Origin: an uncultured Campylobacterales bacterium
Lineage (GTDB): Bacteria > Campylobacterota > Campylobacteria > Campylobacterales > Sulfurimonadaceae
Assembly: GCA_903885085.1 (NCBI GenBank)
Contig: CAISHH010000034.1
Coordinates: 1 to 44,877 of the forward strand
Direction: 5' to 3'
DNA length: 44,877 nucleotides
Shown: one piece after another, positions 25,756 through 33,739 of the stretch
How the letters are laid out: every line of letters begins with the position of its first letter
Numbering within the stretch: the stretch's first letter is position 1
Position numbers and translations under genes: made by a program
Notes under the pieces: model-generated
What the model saw: only the letters and a program-made list of their open reading frames with translations
What the model was told of the DNA's origin: nothing
Database searches by the model: none

Positions 25756-26451
25756 TTATCTGATTTCTGCTAACTCTAAAAGTTCAAGTTTAATTGCAGG
25801 ACTCATAGTAAGACTGAGTGCTGCATTTTTGATATAACGTCCTTTTGCAGTTGATGGTTTATGTTTGTTAATAGCACCAACAAATGCAGAAATATTTTCT
25901 GCAAGTTTTTCTGAATCAAAACTTACTTTACCAATACCTGCATGGATATTACCTTTTTTATCAACACGGAAAGCAACCTGACCGCCCTTTACATTCTTAA
26001 CTGCTTGTGCAACATCTGCTGTTACAGTACCAGTTTTAGGGTTAGGCATCATACCTTTTGGTCCTAGAATACGACCGATTTTACCAACAAGACCCATACA
26101 GTCTGGTGCAGCAACAACTACATCAAAATTGAAAATTCCCTCTTGAATCTGTTCAACTAAGTCATCAGTACCAACGATATCAGCACCAGCAGCTTTTGCT
26201 TCATCAGCTTTAATACCTTTTGCAAATACTGCTACACGAACAGTTTTACCAGTTCCATGAGGAAGTACAACTGCACCTCTAACCATTTGGTCCGCATGTC
26301 TTGGATCAACATTTAAATTTAATGCTATCTCAACAGTTTCATCAAATTTTGCTGATTTTAACTCTTTGATTGTTACAGATGCATCAGCCACTGAAAAGCT
26401 CTGTGCAACATCTAATTTTTCTTTTAATAATTTATAACGTTTACCCGCCAT
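25756..26451 (-). CDS. rplA: 50S ribosomal protein L1
   Basis: L1 forms the mobile stalk at the ribosomal E site and, in many bacteria, represses the rplK-rplA transcript. The 231-residue protein carries the family motif [16 protein letters not shown] near 128-143 and [20 protein letters not shown] near 158-177. It lies 114 bases after rplK, with two hairpins in the spacer. A GGAG-like site (AGGAGATATTC) precedes the start. Confidence 0.97.
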   Translation of the reverse strand: MAGKRYKLLKEKLDVAQSFSVADASVTIKELKSAKFDETVEIALNLNVDPRHADQMVRGAVVLPHGTGKTVRVAVFAKGIKADEAKAAGADIVGTDDLVEQIQEGIFNFDVVVAAPDCMGLVGKIGRILGPKGMMPNPKTGTVTADVAQAVKNVKGGQVAFRVDKKGNIHAGIGKVSFDSEKLAENISAFVGAINKHKPSTAKGRYIKNAALSLTMSPAIKLELLELAEIR

Positions 26452-26484
26452 TGAATATCTCCTATGATTTCTGCCGCAATTTAT

Positions 26485-26553
26485 TTCAGAAGAGAAAAAC
26501 TCTTCTGAACGTGTATCATTTAACCATCAATGCGGTCGTTGATTTAGATACAC
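26485..26553 (-). other. Two stem-loops in the rplK-rplA spacer
   Basis: Reading with the operon, a nested hairpin comes first: GTGTATC/GATACAC (26511-26517 with 26547-26553) with inner ATCAA/TTGAT (26526-26530 with 26539-26543). A perfect ten-base stem TTCAGAAGAG/CTCTTCTGAA with a five-A loop (26485-26509) follows. There is no T-run after them. An L1 binding site or mRNA-processing site is possible. Confidence 0.5.
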
Positions 26554-26565
26554 TTAACTTAAAAT

Positions 26566-26991
26566 TTAGTCTACTATCTCTACACCCATTGAACGAGCTG
26601 AACCAGCAATTGTGTTTGCAGCCATTTCAATATCAGTAGTATTCATATCTTCCATTTTTGTTTTCACTATTTCCATAAGTTGGTCTTTAGTTATTTTACC
26701 AATTTTATTTTTTAGTGCGTTATCTGTACCTTTTTTAAGTCCAGCTGCTCTCATGATTAATTGTGATGCTGGTGGTTGTTTAGTAATAAAAGAAAAACTT
26801 TTATCGCTATATACTGTGATAACTACTGGAACTTTGAATCCCATTTTATCTTTTGTTTTTTCATTAAATGCTTTACAGAATTCCATAATATTAACACCAC
26901 GCTGACCTAATGCCGGACCTACTGGAGGTGCTGGATTAGCTGCACCAGCATTAATTTGCAGTTTGATGTAACCAGTGACTTTTTTTGCCAT
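26566..26991 (-). CDS. rplK: 50S ribosomal protein L11
   Basis: L11 sits at the GTPase-associated centre of the 50S subunit and is needed for RelA response to uncharged tRNA. The 141-residue length is exact for the family. The N-terminal Pro-rich part ([20 protein letters not shown], about 18-37) and the C-terminal RNA-binding domain with the final [13 protein letters not shown] are present. It begins 21 bases after nusG. Confidence 0.97.
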   Translation of the reverse strand: MAKKVTGYIKLQINAGAANPAPPVGPALGQRGVNIMEFCKAFNEKTKDKMGFKVPVVITVYSDKSFSFITKQPPASQLIMRAAGLKKGTDNALKNKIGKITKDQLMEIVKTKMEDMNTTDIEMAANTIAGSARSMGVEIVD

Positions 26992-27012
26992 TTTGCTTCC
27001 TTTTTGTTGAGT

Positions 27013-27543
27013 TTAAATTATTTTTTCTACTTGAGTATACGATATATCTACAGGTGTTGCACGTCCAAAGATAGAAACATTGAGTTTCAATGTTCCATGC
27101 TCAAGATCATACTCATCTACAGTTCCTGTAAAGTTCGCAAACGGGCCATCAACGATACGTACCATCTCACCAGAATCAAAAAATACTTTTGGTTTCGGTG
27201 CTGCACGGTTATTTGCGCGATCCAAGATAACTTGAATATCGCTTTCACTTAGCGGCGTAGGATGGTTAGCTTCACCGACAAAACCAGATACACGTGGTAA
27301 AGACTGGATTAAGTGCTGAAGCTCATTATTTAAATCAATATAAACAAATACATATCCAGAATACAAAGATCTTTCAGTAATCTTCTTTTTACCATCTTTT
27401 ACTTCAATAACATCTTCTGTAGGAACAAGAAGATCTTTGATACCTTCTTGCAATCCTCTCTCGATGATAATATTTTCTATTGCAGCTTTAACACTACGTT
27501 CACTTCCAGAATATGTCTGAATTGAATACCATTGATGTGCCAT
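27013..27543 (-). CDS. nusG: Transcription termination/antitermination protein NusG
   Basis: NusG binds RNA polymerase through its N-terminal NGN domain to suppress pausing, and its KOW domain contacts Rho or S10, linking transcription with translation. The 176-residue protein starts MAHQWYSIQTYSGSE and contains the GYVFVYIDL segment near 63-71 and the KOW core VRIVDGPFANFTGTVDEYD near 124-142. It is nine bases after secE in the standard secE-nusG-rplK order. Confidence 0.97.
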   Translation of the reverse strand: MAHQWYSIQTYSGSERSVKAAIENIIIERGLQEGIKDLLVPTEDVIEVKDGKKKITERSLYSGYVFVYIDLNNELQHLIQSLPRVSGFVGEANHPTPLSESDIQVILDRANNRAAPKPKVFFDSGEMVRIVDGPFANFTGTVDEYDLEHGTLKLNVSIFGRATPVDISYTQVEKII

Positions 27544-27552
27544 TATATATCC

Positions 27553-27735
27553 TTAACTTAGTAAAGCTGAAACAGTTGAAGACATAATAAAATCAACTAA
27601 CGCTAAAAATAGTGATATAAATGTTACAACAATAACAACAGAGATATAAGCTTGTTTTACTTGCACTTTATTTGGAAAAATAACTTTGCTAAGTTCTAAT
27701 TTTGCATCTCTGACATAACTATTTAAATTTTTCAT
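27553..27735 (-). CDS. secE: Preprotein translocase subunit SecE
   Basis: SecE stabilises the SecY channel for protein export. This is the short 60-residue form with one membrane helix (about 28-50: ISVVIVVTFISLFLALVDFI) preceded by the amphipathic segment ELSKVIFPNKVQV that lies on the cytoplasmic face. It lies between tRNA-Trp and nusG, the conserved place in this phylum. Small size makes motifs few, but context is strong. Confidence 0.93.
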   Translation of the reverse strand: MKNLNSYVRDAKLELSKVIFPNKVQVKQAYISVVIVVTFISLFLALVDFIMSSTVSALLS

Positions 27736-27805
27736 TAATTATCCTAAATATATCTACATATTGCATTTTCAATAAATAAATCTCGAAAGATGTATTTATT
27801 GAAAA

Positions 27806-27881
27806 TGGCAGGCGAAGGGGGACTCGAACCCGCAACCATCGGATTTGGAATCCGGCGCTCTACCATTGGAGCTATTCGCCT
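27806..27881 (-). tRNA. tRNA-Trp (CCA anticodon)
   Basis: The minus strand folds with acceptor stem AGGCGAA/TTCGCCT, discriminator G and an encoded CCA (27806-27808). The D arm is GCTC/GAGC, the anticodon loop is TTCCAAA with CCA at 34-36, and the T loop is TTCGAGT. Two stem positions look unpaired: C27-A43 in the anticodon stem and C50-C64 in the T stem. It sits between rpmG and secE. Confidence 0.92.
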
Positions 27882-27921
27882 GTATAAACTTATAAGTAGA
27901 AAACTCTACTTATAGGCTAAA

Positions 27922-28074
27922 TTATAATTTCATCTCTTTGTGAACAGTATGCTCACGACAAAATTTACAAAATTTACGTACTGAAAATTTTTCAGTATGA
28001 GTTTTCTTATTTTTAGTTGTGTGATAGTTACGACGTGTACACTTCTCACAACCTAAGTGGATATTTTCTCTCAT
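27922..28074 (-). CDS. rpmG: 50S ribosomal protein L33
   Basis: A 50-residue zinc-ribbon ribosomal protein of the 50S subunit near the E site. It starts MRENIHLGCEKC and carries two CxxC pairs (CEKC at about 9-12 and CKFC at about 36-39), so this is the zinc-binding form. The body is highly basic (CTRRNYHTTKNKKTH). It lies between tuf and tRNA-Trp, 52 bases after tuf, a conserved position in Campylobacterota and many other bacteria. Confidence 0.95.
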   Translation of the reverse strand: MRENIHLGCEKCTRRNYHTTKNKKTHTEKFSVRKFCKFCREHTVHKEMKL

Positions 28075-28126
28075 TGTGTTTACCTAATTTAAAAGTTCAC
28101 TTCCACTTTCGTAGAAGCGACATCAA

Positions 28127-29326
28127 TTACTTGACGATTTTAGAAACAACACCTGCACCAACTGTACGTCCACCTTCACGAATAGCGAAACGAGTTCCCT
28201 CTTCCATCGCGATTGGGTGAATTAGTGTAGCAGTGATTTTAACGTTATCACCTGGCATAACCATCTCAGTACCTTCTGGTAAAGTGATTGCACCTGTAAC
28301 GTCTGTTGTACGAACATAGAACTGTGGACGGTAGTTAGAGAAGAATGGAGTATGACGACCACCCTCTTCTTTACTTAGTACATAGATCTCAGCTTCAAAT
28401 ATTGTATGTGGAGTAATTGATTTTGGTTTACAAAGAACTTGACCACGCTCAACTGCTTCTTTAGCAATACCACGTAATAAAAGACCACAGTTATCGCCAG
28501 CGACACCTTCAGTCATCTCTTTACGGAACATTTCAATACCAGTTACGGTAGTAGTCTGAGTATCTCTAATACCAACGATTTCAATTGTTTCACCAATTTT
28601 AACTGTACCACGTTCAATACGGCCAGTTACAACTGTTCCACGACCTGAGATTGAGAATACATCTTCAACTGGCATCAAGAAATCTTTATCAGTTTCACGG
28701 ATTGGTTGAGGAATATATCTATCAACTTCAGCCATTAACTTTTGGATTTTTGCTGACCATGCACCAAGAGTGCCTGATTTTGCTTCATCAAGAGCTTTAA
28801 GAGCTGAACCAGCAACGATTGGAGTATCATCACCTGGGAACTCGTATTGATCTAGTAATTCACGGATTTCCATCTCTACTAGTTCTAGTAGTTCTTCATC
28901 ATCAACCATATCTTCTTTGTTCATGAAAACAACGATGTATGGTACACCAACTTGTTTAGAAAGAAGAATGTGCTCACGTGTTTGTGGCATCGGGCCATCT
29001 GCTGCAGAAACAACTAATATAGCGCCGTCCATTTGAGCAGCACCAGTAATCATGTTTTTAACGTAGTCAGCGTGACCTGGACAGTCAACGTGTGCGTAGT
29101 GACGGTTATCTGTTTCATACTCAACGTGTGAAGTAGAAATAGTAATACCACGCTCTCTTTCTTCTGGTGCATTATCGATTGCATCGTAATCCATCATTTT
29201 CGCGCCATTTGTTACCGCTAGAACTGCTGTAATTGCTGCAGTTAAAGTAGTTTTACCATGGTCGACGTGACCGATTGTACCAATGTTACAGTGAGGTTTA
29301 TTACGCTCAAACTTTTCTTTTGCCAT
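28127..29326 (-). CDS. tuf: Translation elongation factor Tu
   Basis: EF-Tu carries aminoacyl-tRNA to the ribosome as a GTP complex. The ATG at 29326 ([12 protein letters not shown]) is preceded by GGAGG and gives 399 residues; an upstream in-frame start adds 16 residues that do not fit the family. G1 is GHVDHGKTT at 19-27, G3 DCPGHADY near 81-88 and G4 NKED near 136-139. It is the first protein gene after the four-tRNA group, as with tufB in E. coli. It is the only tuf copy in this window. Confidence 0.98.
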   Translation of the reverse strand: MAKEKFERNKPHCNIGTIGHVDHGKTTLTAAITAVLAVTNGAKMMDYDAIDNAPEERERGITISTSHVEYETDNRHYAHVDCPGHADYVKNMITGAAQMDGAILVVSAADGPMPQTREHILLSKQVGVPYIVVFMNKEDMVDDEELLELVEMEIRELLDQYEFPGDDTPIVAGSALKALDEAKSGTLGAWSAKIQKLMAEVDRYIPQPIRETDKDFLMPVEDVFSISGRGTVVTGRIERGTVKIGETIEIVGIRDTQTTTVTGIEMFRKEMTEGVAGDNCGLLLRGIAKEAVERGQVLCKPKSITPHTIFEAEIYVLSKEEGGRHTPFFSNYRPQFYVRTTDVTGAITLPEGTEMVMPGDNVKITATLIHPIAMEEGTRFAIREGGRTVGAGVVSKIVK

Positions 29327-29426
29327 TGTGTCCTCCGACTTTATTTTTGTGAATAGAAATGGAATTGTATCCAAAAATTATTCAATTATTGCTTATATAA
29401 AAATAAAATATAAATTTTCTCTCTAC

Positions 29427-29501
29427 TGGAGCTGATGACGGGATTTGAACCCGTGACCTCTTCTTTACCAAGGAAGTGCTCTACCCCTGAGCCACACCAG
29501 C
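29427..29501 (-). tRNA. tRNA-Thr (GGU anticodon)
   Basis: Acceptor stem GCTGGTG/CATCAGC, discriminator T, encoded CCA at 29427-29429. The anticodon loop TTGGTAA has GGT at 34-36. D arm GCTC/GAGC and T arm ACGGG/CCCGT with loop TTCAAAT. It lies just before tuf, the position of thrT in E. coli. Confidence 0.95.
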
Positions 29502-29586
29502 AAGTTTTCTCAATAATAGATTCACATCTAGTATATTTTTTGAATATTTATATTTAAATTTTATGGGTATTTTTTCTGTAAATAAG

Positions 29587-29663
29587 TGGAGCGGGTGAAG
29601 GGACTCGAACCCTCGACCCTCAGCTTGGAAGGCTGACGCTCTAGCCAACTGAGCTACGCCCGC
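29587..29663 (-). tRNA. tRNA-Gly (UCC anticodon)
   Basis: Acceptor stem GCGGGCG/CACCCGC with discriminator T and encoded CCA at 29587-29589. Anticodon stem TCAGC/GCTGA closes loop CTTCCAA with TCC at 34-36. T loop is TTCGAGT. Third of the four tRNAs before tuf. Confidence 0.95.
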
Positions 29664-29679
29664 ATCCTGACTTTTTTCG

Positions 29680-29764
29680 TGGTGGTGAGAAGAGGAGTCG
29701 AACCTCTGAACCCGAAGGGAGCGGATTTACAGTCCGCCGTCGTTGGCCACTTGACTATCTCACC
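29680..29764 (-). tRNA. tRNA-Tyr (GUA anticodon)
   Basis: Acceptor stem GGTGAGA/TCTCACC, discriminator A and encoded CCA at 29680-29682. The anticodon stem GCGGA/TCCGC closes a loop with GTA, and the long variable arm (CCCTTCGGG hairpin) marks a class II tRNA. Second of the four tRNAs before tuf. Confidence 0.96.
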
Positions 29765-29786
29765 AAGTTTAACATTCAATATTCAA

Positions 29787-29863
29787 TGGTGCCGGCACGA
29801 GGATTTGAACCCCGGGCCTGCTGATTACAAATCAGCTGCTCTAGCCAACTGAGCTATGCCGGC
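29787..29863 (-). tRNA. tRNA-Thr (UGU anticodon)
   Basis: Acceptor stem GCCGGCA/TGCCGGC with encoded CCA at 29787-29789. Anticodon stem CTGAT/ATCAG closes loop TTGTA-type with TGT at 34-36. It is the first gene of the superoperon, directly after the consensus promoter. Confidence 0.95.
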
Positions 29864-29880
29864 TTTGAATTTGAGCCAGA

Positions 29881-29909
29881 ATTATAGACAAATTCATTTC
29901 CAATGTCAA
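29881..29909 (-). promoter_or_regulatory. Perfect consensus vegetative promoter of the tRNA-tuf superoperon
   Basis: The minus strand reads TTGACA (29904-29909), a 17-base spacer and TATAAT (29881-29886), with no mismatch to the sigma-70 consensus. Transcription would start near 29874, about 11 bases before tRNA-Thr. The discriminator TCTGGCTC is fairly G/C-rich, as in stable RNA promoters under stringent control. Campylobacterota promoters usually lack a good -35, so this full match marks a very strong promoter. Confidence 0.85.
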
Positions 29910-29919
29910 GCTTTTTTTA

Positions 29920-30696
29920 TTAAAAGATAATTTTTTCTCCATCTTTTAATATTTTCACCTCCAAATCACCCTGAAACAGGGCAATCTCTTTTGTCATCTC
30001 TTCTAAAAAAAGTGGTTTGATATGATTAATATAGATATTAATTTCTTGTTTTTTCATTATTTTCAACTTTTCAAACAATAGTTTCGGCGTCAAATGTTTT
30101 GAATCATACGCCAACTGTCCCATCCTTGATGGAAAAGAACACTCTACGACAAGAGTTTTAATATCATCTCTTGTATCGATTTTTTCAATTGTACTGTCTA
30201 AACTATAGGTATCAAGAGAAATTATCACCGATGATCCATTTTTTGTCACAATATATCCGCAACTTGCAACGGTATGATCTGTTTGATAAGGCTGCAAAGT
30301 TATCTCTTGCGAGATTTGATAACTTTTCTCATACTCTATCTCTTCATAAACAACACTCATCTCATCTGAATTTACAAGCTTTATTGATCCAAAATCCGGC
30401 CATATTCTATTATTTAAAAAATCCTCTTTGACAGCTTTTATTGTTTGCAGCAATCCATAAATCTTTAGCGGTTTCTTTCTACATGTAAAGTAGCTGTCCA
30501 TGATGTATGCAATATCTATAATATGGTCAAGATGGGAATGTGAAAGCCAGATGGATTCTATCTCTGCTGATTTTTCTCCAAGTGGCACAAGCAAGTTACC
30601 AGCATCAATGACATTCTTTACATCTATGTAAAATGCACTCGTCCCCACATCCGCACCCTTGGTTCCATATGCACCTAAAATAGTTATCTCATTCAT
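29920..30696 (-). CDS. Metallo-beta-lactamase-fold hydrolase, class II cAMP phosphodiesterase-like
   Basis: A 258-residue soluble protein with the binuclear metal motif SHSHLDHIIDIAY near residues 52-64. The remaining ligands are probably the His of YQTDHTVASCG and the Asp of SLDTYSLD, then a C-terminal INHIKP His. The spacing, and the start GAYGTKGADVGTSAFYID, resemble the class II cyclic-nucleotide phosphodiesterases and related RNase Z-like MBL enzymes. Substrate is not certain; a cyclic nucleotide is a guess from the family. I use ATG 30696; a TTG two codons earlier is possible. It is upstream of the tRNA operon on the same strand but that operon has its own promoter. Confidence 0.7.
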   Translation of the reverse strand: MNEITILGAYGTKGADVGTSAFYIDVKNVIDAGNLLVPLGEKSAEIESIWLSHSHLDHIIDIAYIMDSYFTCRKKPLKIYGLLQTIKAVKEDFLNNRIWPDFGSIKLVNSDEMSVVYEEIEYEKSYQISQEITLQPYQTDHTVASCGYIVTKNGSSVIISLDTYSLDSTIEKIDTRDDIKTLVVECSFPSRMGQLAYDSKHLTPKLLFEKLKIMKKQEINIYINHIKPLFLEEMTKEIALFQGDLEVKILKDGEKIIF

Positions 30697-30782
30697 CTTC
30701 AAACCTTATCTTTGTCCTCCGATTATAACAATAATATCGATATAATTTCATAAATTTGACACTACAAATAAAAGGTATAAGA

Positions 30783-31529
30783 TTGCTTACAATCCTATTT
30801 TCTCCCGCTGAGGGCAAACACCAAGGTGGAAACGAACCGAAAAAAGAGCTTTTTGGATCAGACAAAGCAAGAGTTGATATTCTTAGTATATATAATGAAA
30901 TAGTTTTAAATAATGACGAAAAAGAACTTGAAAAACTTTTTGGCATAAAAAACAGTAAAGATTTTGAGCCATATTTGGATGGAATTTACAACGAGGCATT
31001 GATGTGTGCCATCCAAAGATATAGTGGAGTTGCTTATGAATATCTCGATTTTGATTCACTCGAGGAATCTGCACAAGAGTATCTTAAAAAGAATGTCCTT
31101 ATTTTTTCAAATCTCTATGGTCCGATCTTAGGTTCTGATACTATCGCCAACTATAAAGTGCACCAAGGGACAAATATTGGCTCTATTGCACCAGATAAAT
31201 ATTATAAAGATAGATTTTCTTATCAGCTTGATCTTTATTTGGCAGATAAAGAGATCTTAGATTTGCGCGCAGGTTATTATGATAAGTTCTACAAAACAGA
31301 CAAACCATACACGACGCTCAAATTTTTAAAAGATGGAAAAACCGTGAGCCACTGGGCAAAAGCGTATCGAGGGATCGTGCTTCGTGAAATTGCAAAACAC
31401 AAGGTAGCTTCGATAGAAGAGTTTCACAAACTTGAGATTCAAGGCTTATACCCAGAGGGTACTTTGCATGTAAGGGAAATAAAAACCATCAAAAATAAAA
31501 CAGAAATAGTCTATGACATTGGAGCATAA
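30783..31529 (+). CDS. yaaA: Peroxide stress protein YaaA-like (UPF0246)
   Basis: A 248-residue cytoplasmic protein of the YaaA/DUF328 family, which in E. coli lowers free iron and DNA damage during hydrogen peroxide stress. The N-terminal LTILFSPAEGKHQGG corresponds to the family's LLSPAK segment, and the middle and C-terminal parts carry family-like patterns (RYSGVAYEYLDF, FSNLYGPILGSD, LDLRAGYYDKFY). I prefer the TTG at 30783 because AAAGG lies about eight bases upstream; a TTG at 30756 would add nine residues. It is divergent from the MBL-fold gene. A thioredoxin-like gene begins directly after its stop codon, suggesting one redox-stress operon. Confidence 0.75.
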   Translation: MLTILFSPAEGKHQGGNEPKKELFGSDKARVDILSIYNEIVLNNDEKELEKLFGIKNSKDFEPYLDGIYNEALMCAIQRYSGVAYEYLDFDSLEESAQEYLKKNVLIFSNLYGPILGSDTIANYKVHQGTNIGSIAPDKYYKDRFSYQLDLYLADKEILDLRAGYYDKFYKTDKPYTTLKFLKDGKTVSHWAKAYRGIVLREIAKHKVASIEEFHKLEIQGLYPEGTLHVREIKTIKNKTEIVYDIGA

Positions 31530-31850
31530 ATGCAAAATCTAGAATCAATCAATCAAACCATCAAAGAAAATCTAGCGGTAATGCTCTACTTTAGTGCGCC
31601 TACATGTAACGTTTGTCACGCACTCAAACCAAAACTTCTTGAAGCAGTGAGTGAAAACTTTGCAAGCTTTGAAGTTATAAGCATTGATGTTTCAACAGAT
31701 GCTGATATCGCAGCAGAGTTTAGTGTCTTTGCCATTCCAACTGTTTTAGTCTTTTTAGATAGCAGAGAGTTCCTAAGAAAAAGCCGCCACATGAGTGTTG
31801 GTGAGGTGATAAACGAGATCAAAAGACCTTATGAGATCATGATGAGCTAA
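31530..31850 (+). CDS. Thioredoxin-like protein with CNVC active site
   Basis: A 106-residue single-domain thioredoxin-fold protein. The redox motif is APTCNVCHALKP (Cys26 and Cys29), differing from the WCGPC of housekeeping thioredoxins. The cis-proline loop AIPTVLVF follows near residue 69. Its partner is unknown. The ATG directly abuts the stop of the yaaA-like gene, implying coupled translation. It ends one base short of the convergent sensor kinase gene. The first active-site cysteine is encoded within a TACATGTA core of the palindromic repeat. Confidence 0.8.
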   Translation: MQNLESINQTIKENLAVMLYFSAPTCNVCHALKPKLLEAVSENFASFEVISIDVSTDADIAAEFSVFAIPTVLVFLDSREFLRKSRHMSVGEVINEIKRPYEIMMS

Positions 31851-31851
31851 G

Positions 31852-33696
31852 CTAAAGGATGGGAAGAGTAATCACAAACTCTGCGCCAATAAGTCTGAGA
31901 TTCATATAGTTATACTCCCTTGTACAGGCAGATACTGTTCCATGAAGGTGTTGGGTGATAATGGTATAAGTGATATAGAGTCCAAGTCCTGTTCCTTTAG
32001 ACTTATGTTTTGTCGTAAAATAGGGTTCAAAGATTTTTTCTAAGATATCTTCTTTGATACCGCCACCTGAATCTTTCAAAGTGATCACAAGCTCTTTGGC
32101 ATTGCATTGGATATCTACAAAGAGATATCGATCTTTTTCTTGTTTTTCAACCATCGCATCTTTAGCATTATTATAAATATTTAATAATGCTTGGATCAAA
32201 AGATTTTCATTACTTAAAACTCTACAATCCTGTGTTGATAAAACTACGTGGATATTATTACTTTTAAAACTCTCTTTTGTAAGTTCATGGACTCTATCGA
32301 TCGCATCTTTTATATAAAAATGTGCCGAACTCTCCATATCTGAACTAAAGTAATTCTTAAAATCATCTATAGTCTGTGAAAGATATTGGGCTTGAATATT
32401 GATATCATTGCTGATTTTGAGAAGATCCTCTTTTTCTATAGCAGCCCCGAGGAGAAGAGATGTTTCCAATTTTGCTGTATGCAAAGAGATGATGTTTAGC
32501 GGCTGTCTCCACTGATGAGCGATATTACTCAGCATCTCGCCTAATGCGGCTATTTTGGATTGAATCATGATCACTCTGTTTTGATTATCTATCTCCTCTT
32601 TTTGCTTATCAATGGTCTGTTTTAGATGATTTTTTGTATGGATCCACTCTTTTTTTAGACTTATAAAAAGTAGAATAAATATCAAACTGATAACTGCAAA
32701 AAGAGAAATAAATACAATATATACTATATCTTTATAGTGAAGCTTAAAAGCAAGCTCTTTTGGATGATTATATTCATATACAAATGAATCATAATCAAGA
32801 TCTTTTGAAGTCATACCAAAGACTTTATAAACTTTTACGATGTCACTTAGTTGATCTTTATCCAAAGAGCCCAGAGGAACACCTTTTTTATAAGCCAGAC
32901 GCTTGAGCATTTCCCCCTCTTTTATCAGTTGGATAAGAGTTTTGTGTTGTGTATTATAGTGTTTGTATATGATCTCAGCGCTCTGTGTAATATTATCAAA
33001 CGCATATGTCCAGCCCCGCATCGTAGCTTCGTAAAAATTTTTTGTTGTTTGCGGATTGTTTTTAATATATACAGAAGAGGTAAATAAGATATCATCATAA
33101 AAACGAAACCCGCAATCCTTAGGATTGAAAATTTTATAACCAATACCTTTGTCTTCCATGCGTATGGGTTCATTTGATATATATGAAGCCATGGCATCAG
33201 TTTTTTTATCTATAAGATCATCAAGGTTAAAGCTATGTGGTATGAGTTTGACATCTTTTAGAGCTATCCCTTTAGAGGAAAGCATTGCCAGAAGTGAAGC
33301 CATGTCCTGTGCATCATTTGAAAGCATGATTTTTTTATTTTTAAGATCAGCAACAGTACTAATGTTTGTATCATCTCTTGTAAGTAAAATCATGGGCGAT
33401 TGCTGATAAATAGCACCTAATGCAACAATATCTGCACCGTTTATCTGACTGATTATTATCGATGAATGTCCAACAGCGAAGTCAGCTTTTTTTTCAGGGA
33501 TGACACTGAAGATATCCGTATCTTTTGTAAACTCTTTGATCTCAACATCAAGACCAGTATCCCTATAATAACCCAACTCTTTTGCCATGTAATATCCAGC
33601 AAACTGAAACTGGTTCAGCCAATCGAGCTGCAATACCACTTTTTGAGTCGCAAATAATGAGATAGATAATGATAAAACAAAAATAATCTTTTTCAT
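31852..33696 (-). CDS. Hybrid sensor: THI5/NMT1-like ligand-binding domain fused to a histidine kinase
   Basis: A 614-residue membrane protein. After a signal peptide (about 1-16) comes a periplasmic domain (about 18-310) starting VVLQLDWLNQFQFAGYYMAK, typical of NMT1/THI5-like binding proteins that recognise pyrimidine precursors or similar small molecules. One membrane helix (about 324-347) and a short coiled coil lead to the kinase. The phospho-acceptor His394 lies in GEMLSNIAHQWRQPLN; the ATPase domain shows NIYNNAKDAM, DSGGGI and KGTGLGLY. No response regulator is next to it, so its target is unknown, and the ligand is not determined. It is convergent with, and one base from, the thioredoxin-like gene. 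Confidence 0.85.
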   Translation of the reverse strand: MKKIIFVLSLSISLFATQKVVLQLDWLNQFQFAGYYMAKELGYYRDTGLDVEIKEFTKDTDIFSVIPEKKADFAVGHSSIIISQINGADIVALGAIYQQSPMILLTRDDTNISTVADLKNKKIMLSNDAQDMASLLAMLSSKGIALKDVKLIPHSFNLDDLIDKKTDAMASYISNEPIRMEDKGIGYKIFNPKDCGFRFYDDILFTSSVYIKNNPQTTKNFYEATMRGWTYAFDNITQSAEIIYKHYNTQHKTLIQLIKEGEMLKRLAYKKGVPLGSLDKDQLSDIVKVYKVFGMTSKDLDYDSFVYEYNHPKELAFKLHYKDIVYIVFISLFAVISLIFILLFISLKKEWIHTKNHLKQTIDKQKEEIDNQNRVIMIQSKIAALGEMLSNIAHQWRQPLNIISLHTAKLETSLLLGAAIEKEDLLKISNDINIQAQYLSQTIDDFKNYFSSDMESSAHFYIKDAIDRVHELTKESFKSNNIHVVLSTQDCRVLSNENLLIQALLNIYNNAKDAMVEKQEKDRYLFVDIQCNAKELVITLKDSGGGIKEDILEKIFEPYFTTKHKSKGTGLGLYITYTIITQHLHGTVSACTREYNYMNLRLIGAEFVITLPIL

Positions 33697-33739
33697 GTCA
33701 ATAATTCTATCCTAATATACGCATAGATCACGTTAGCTC

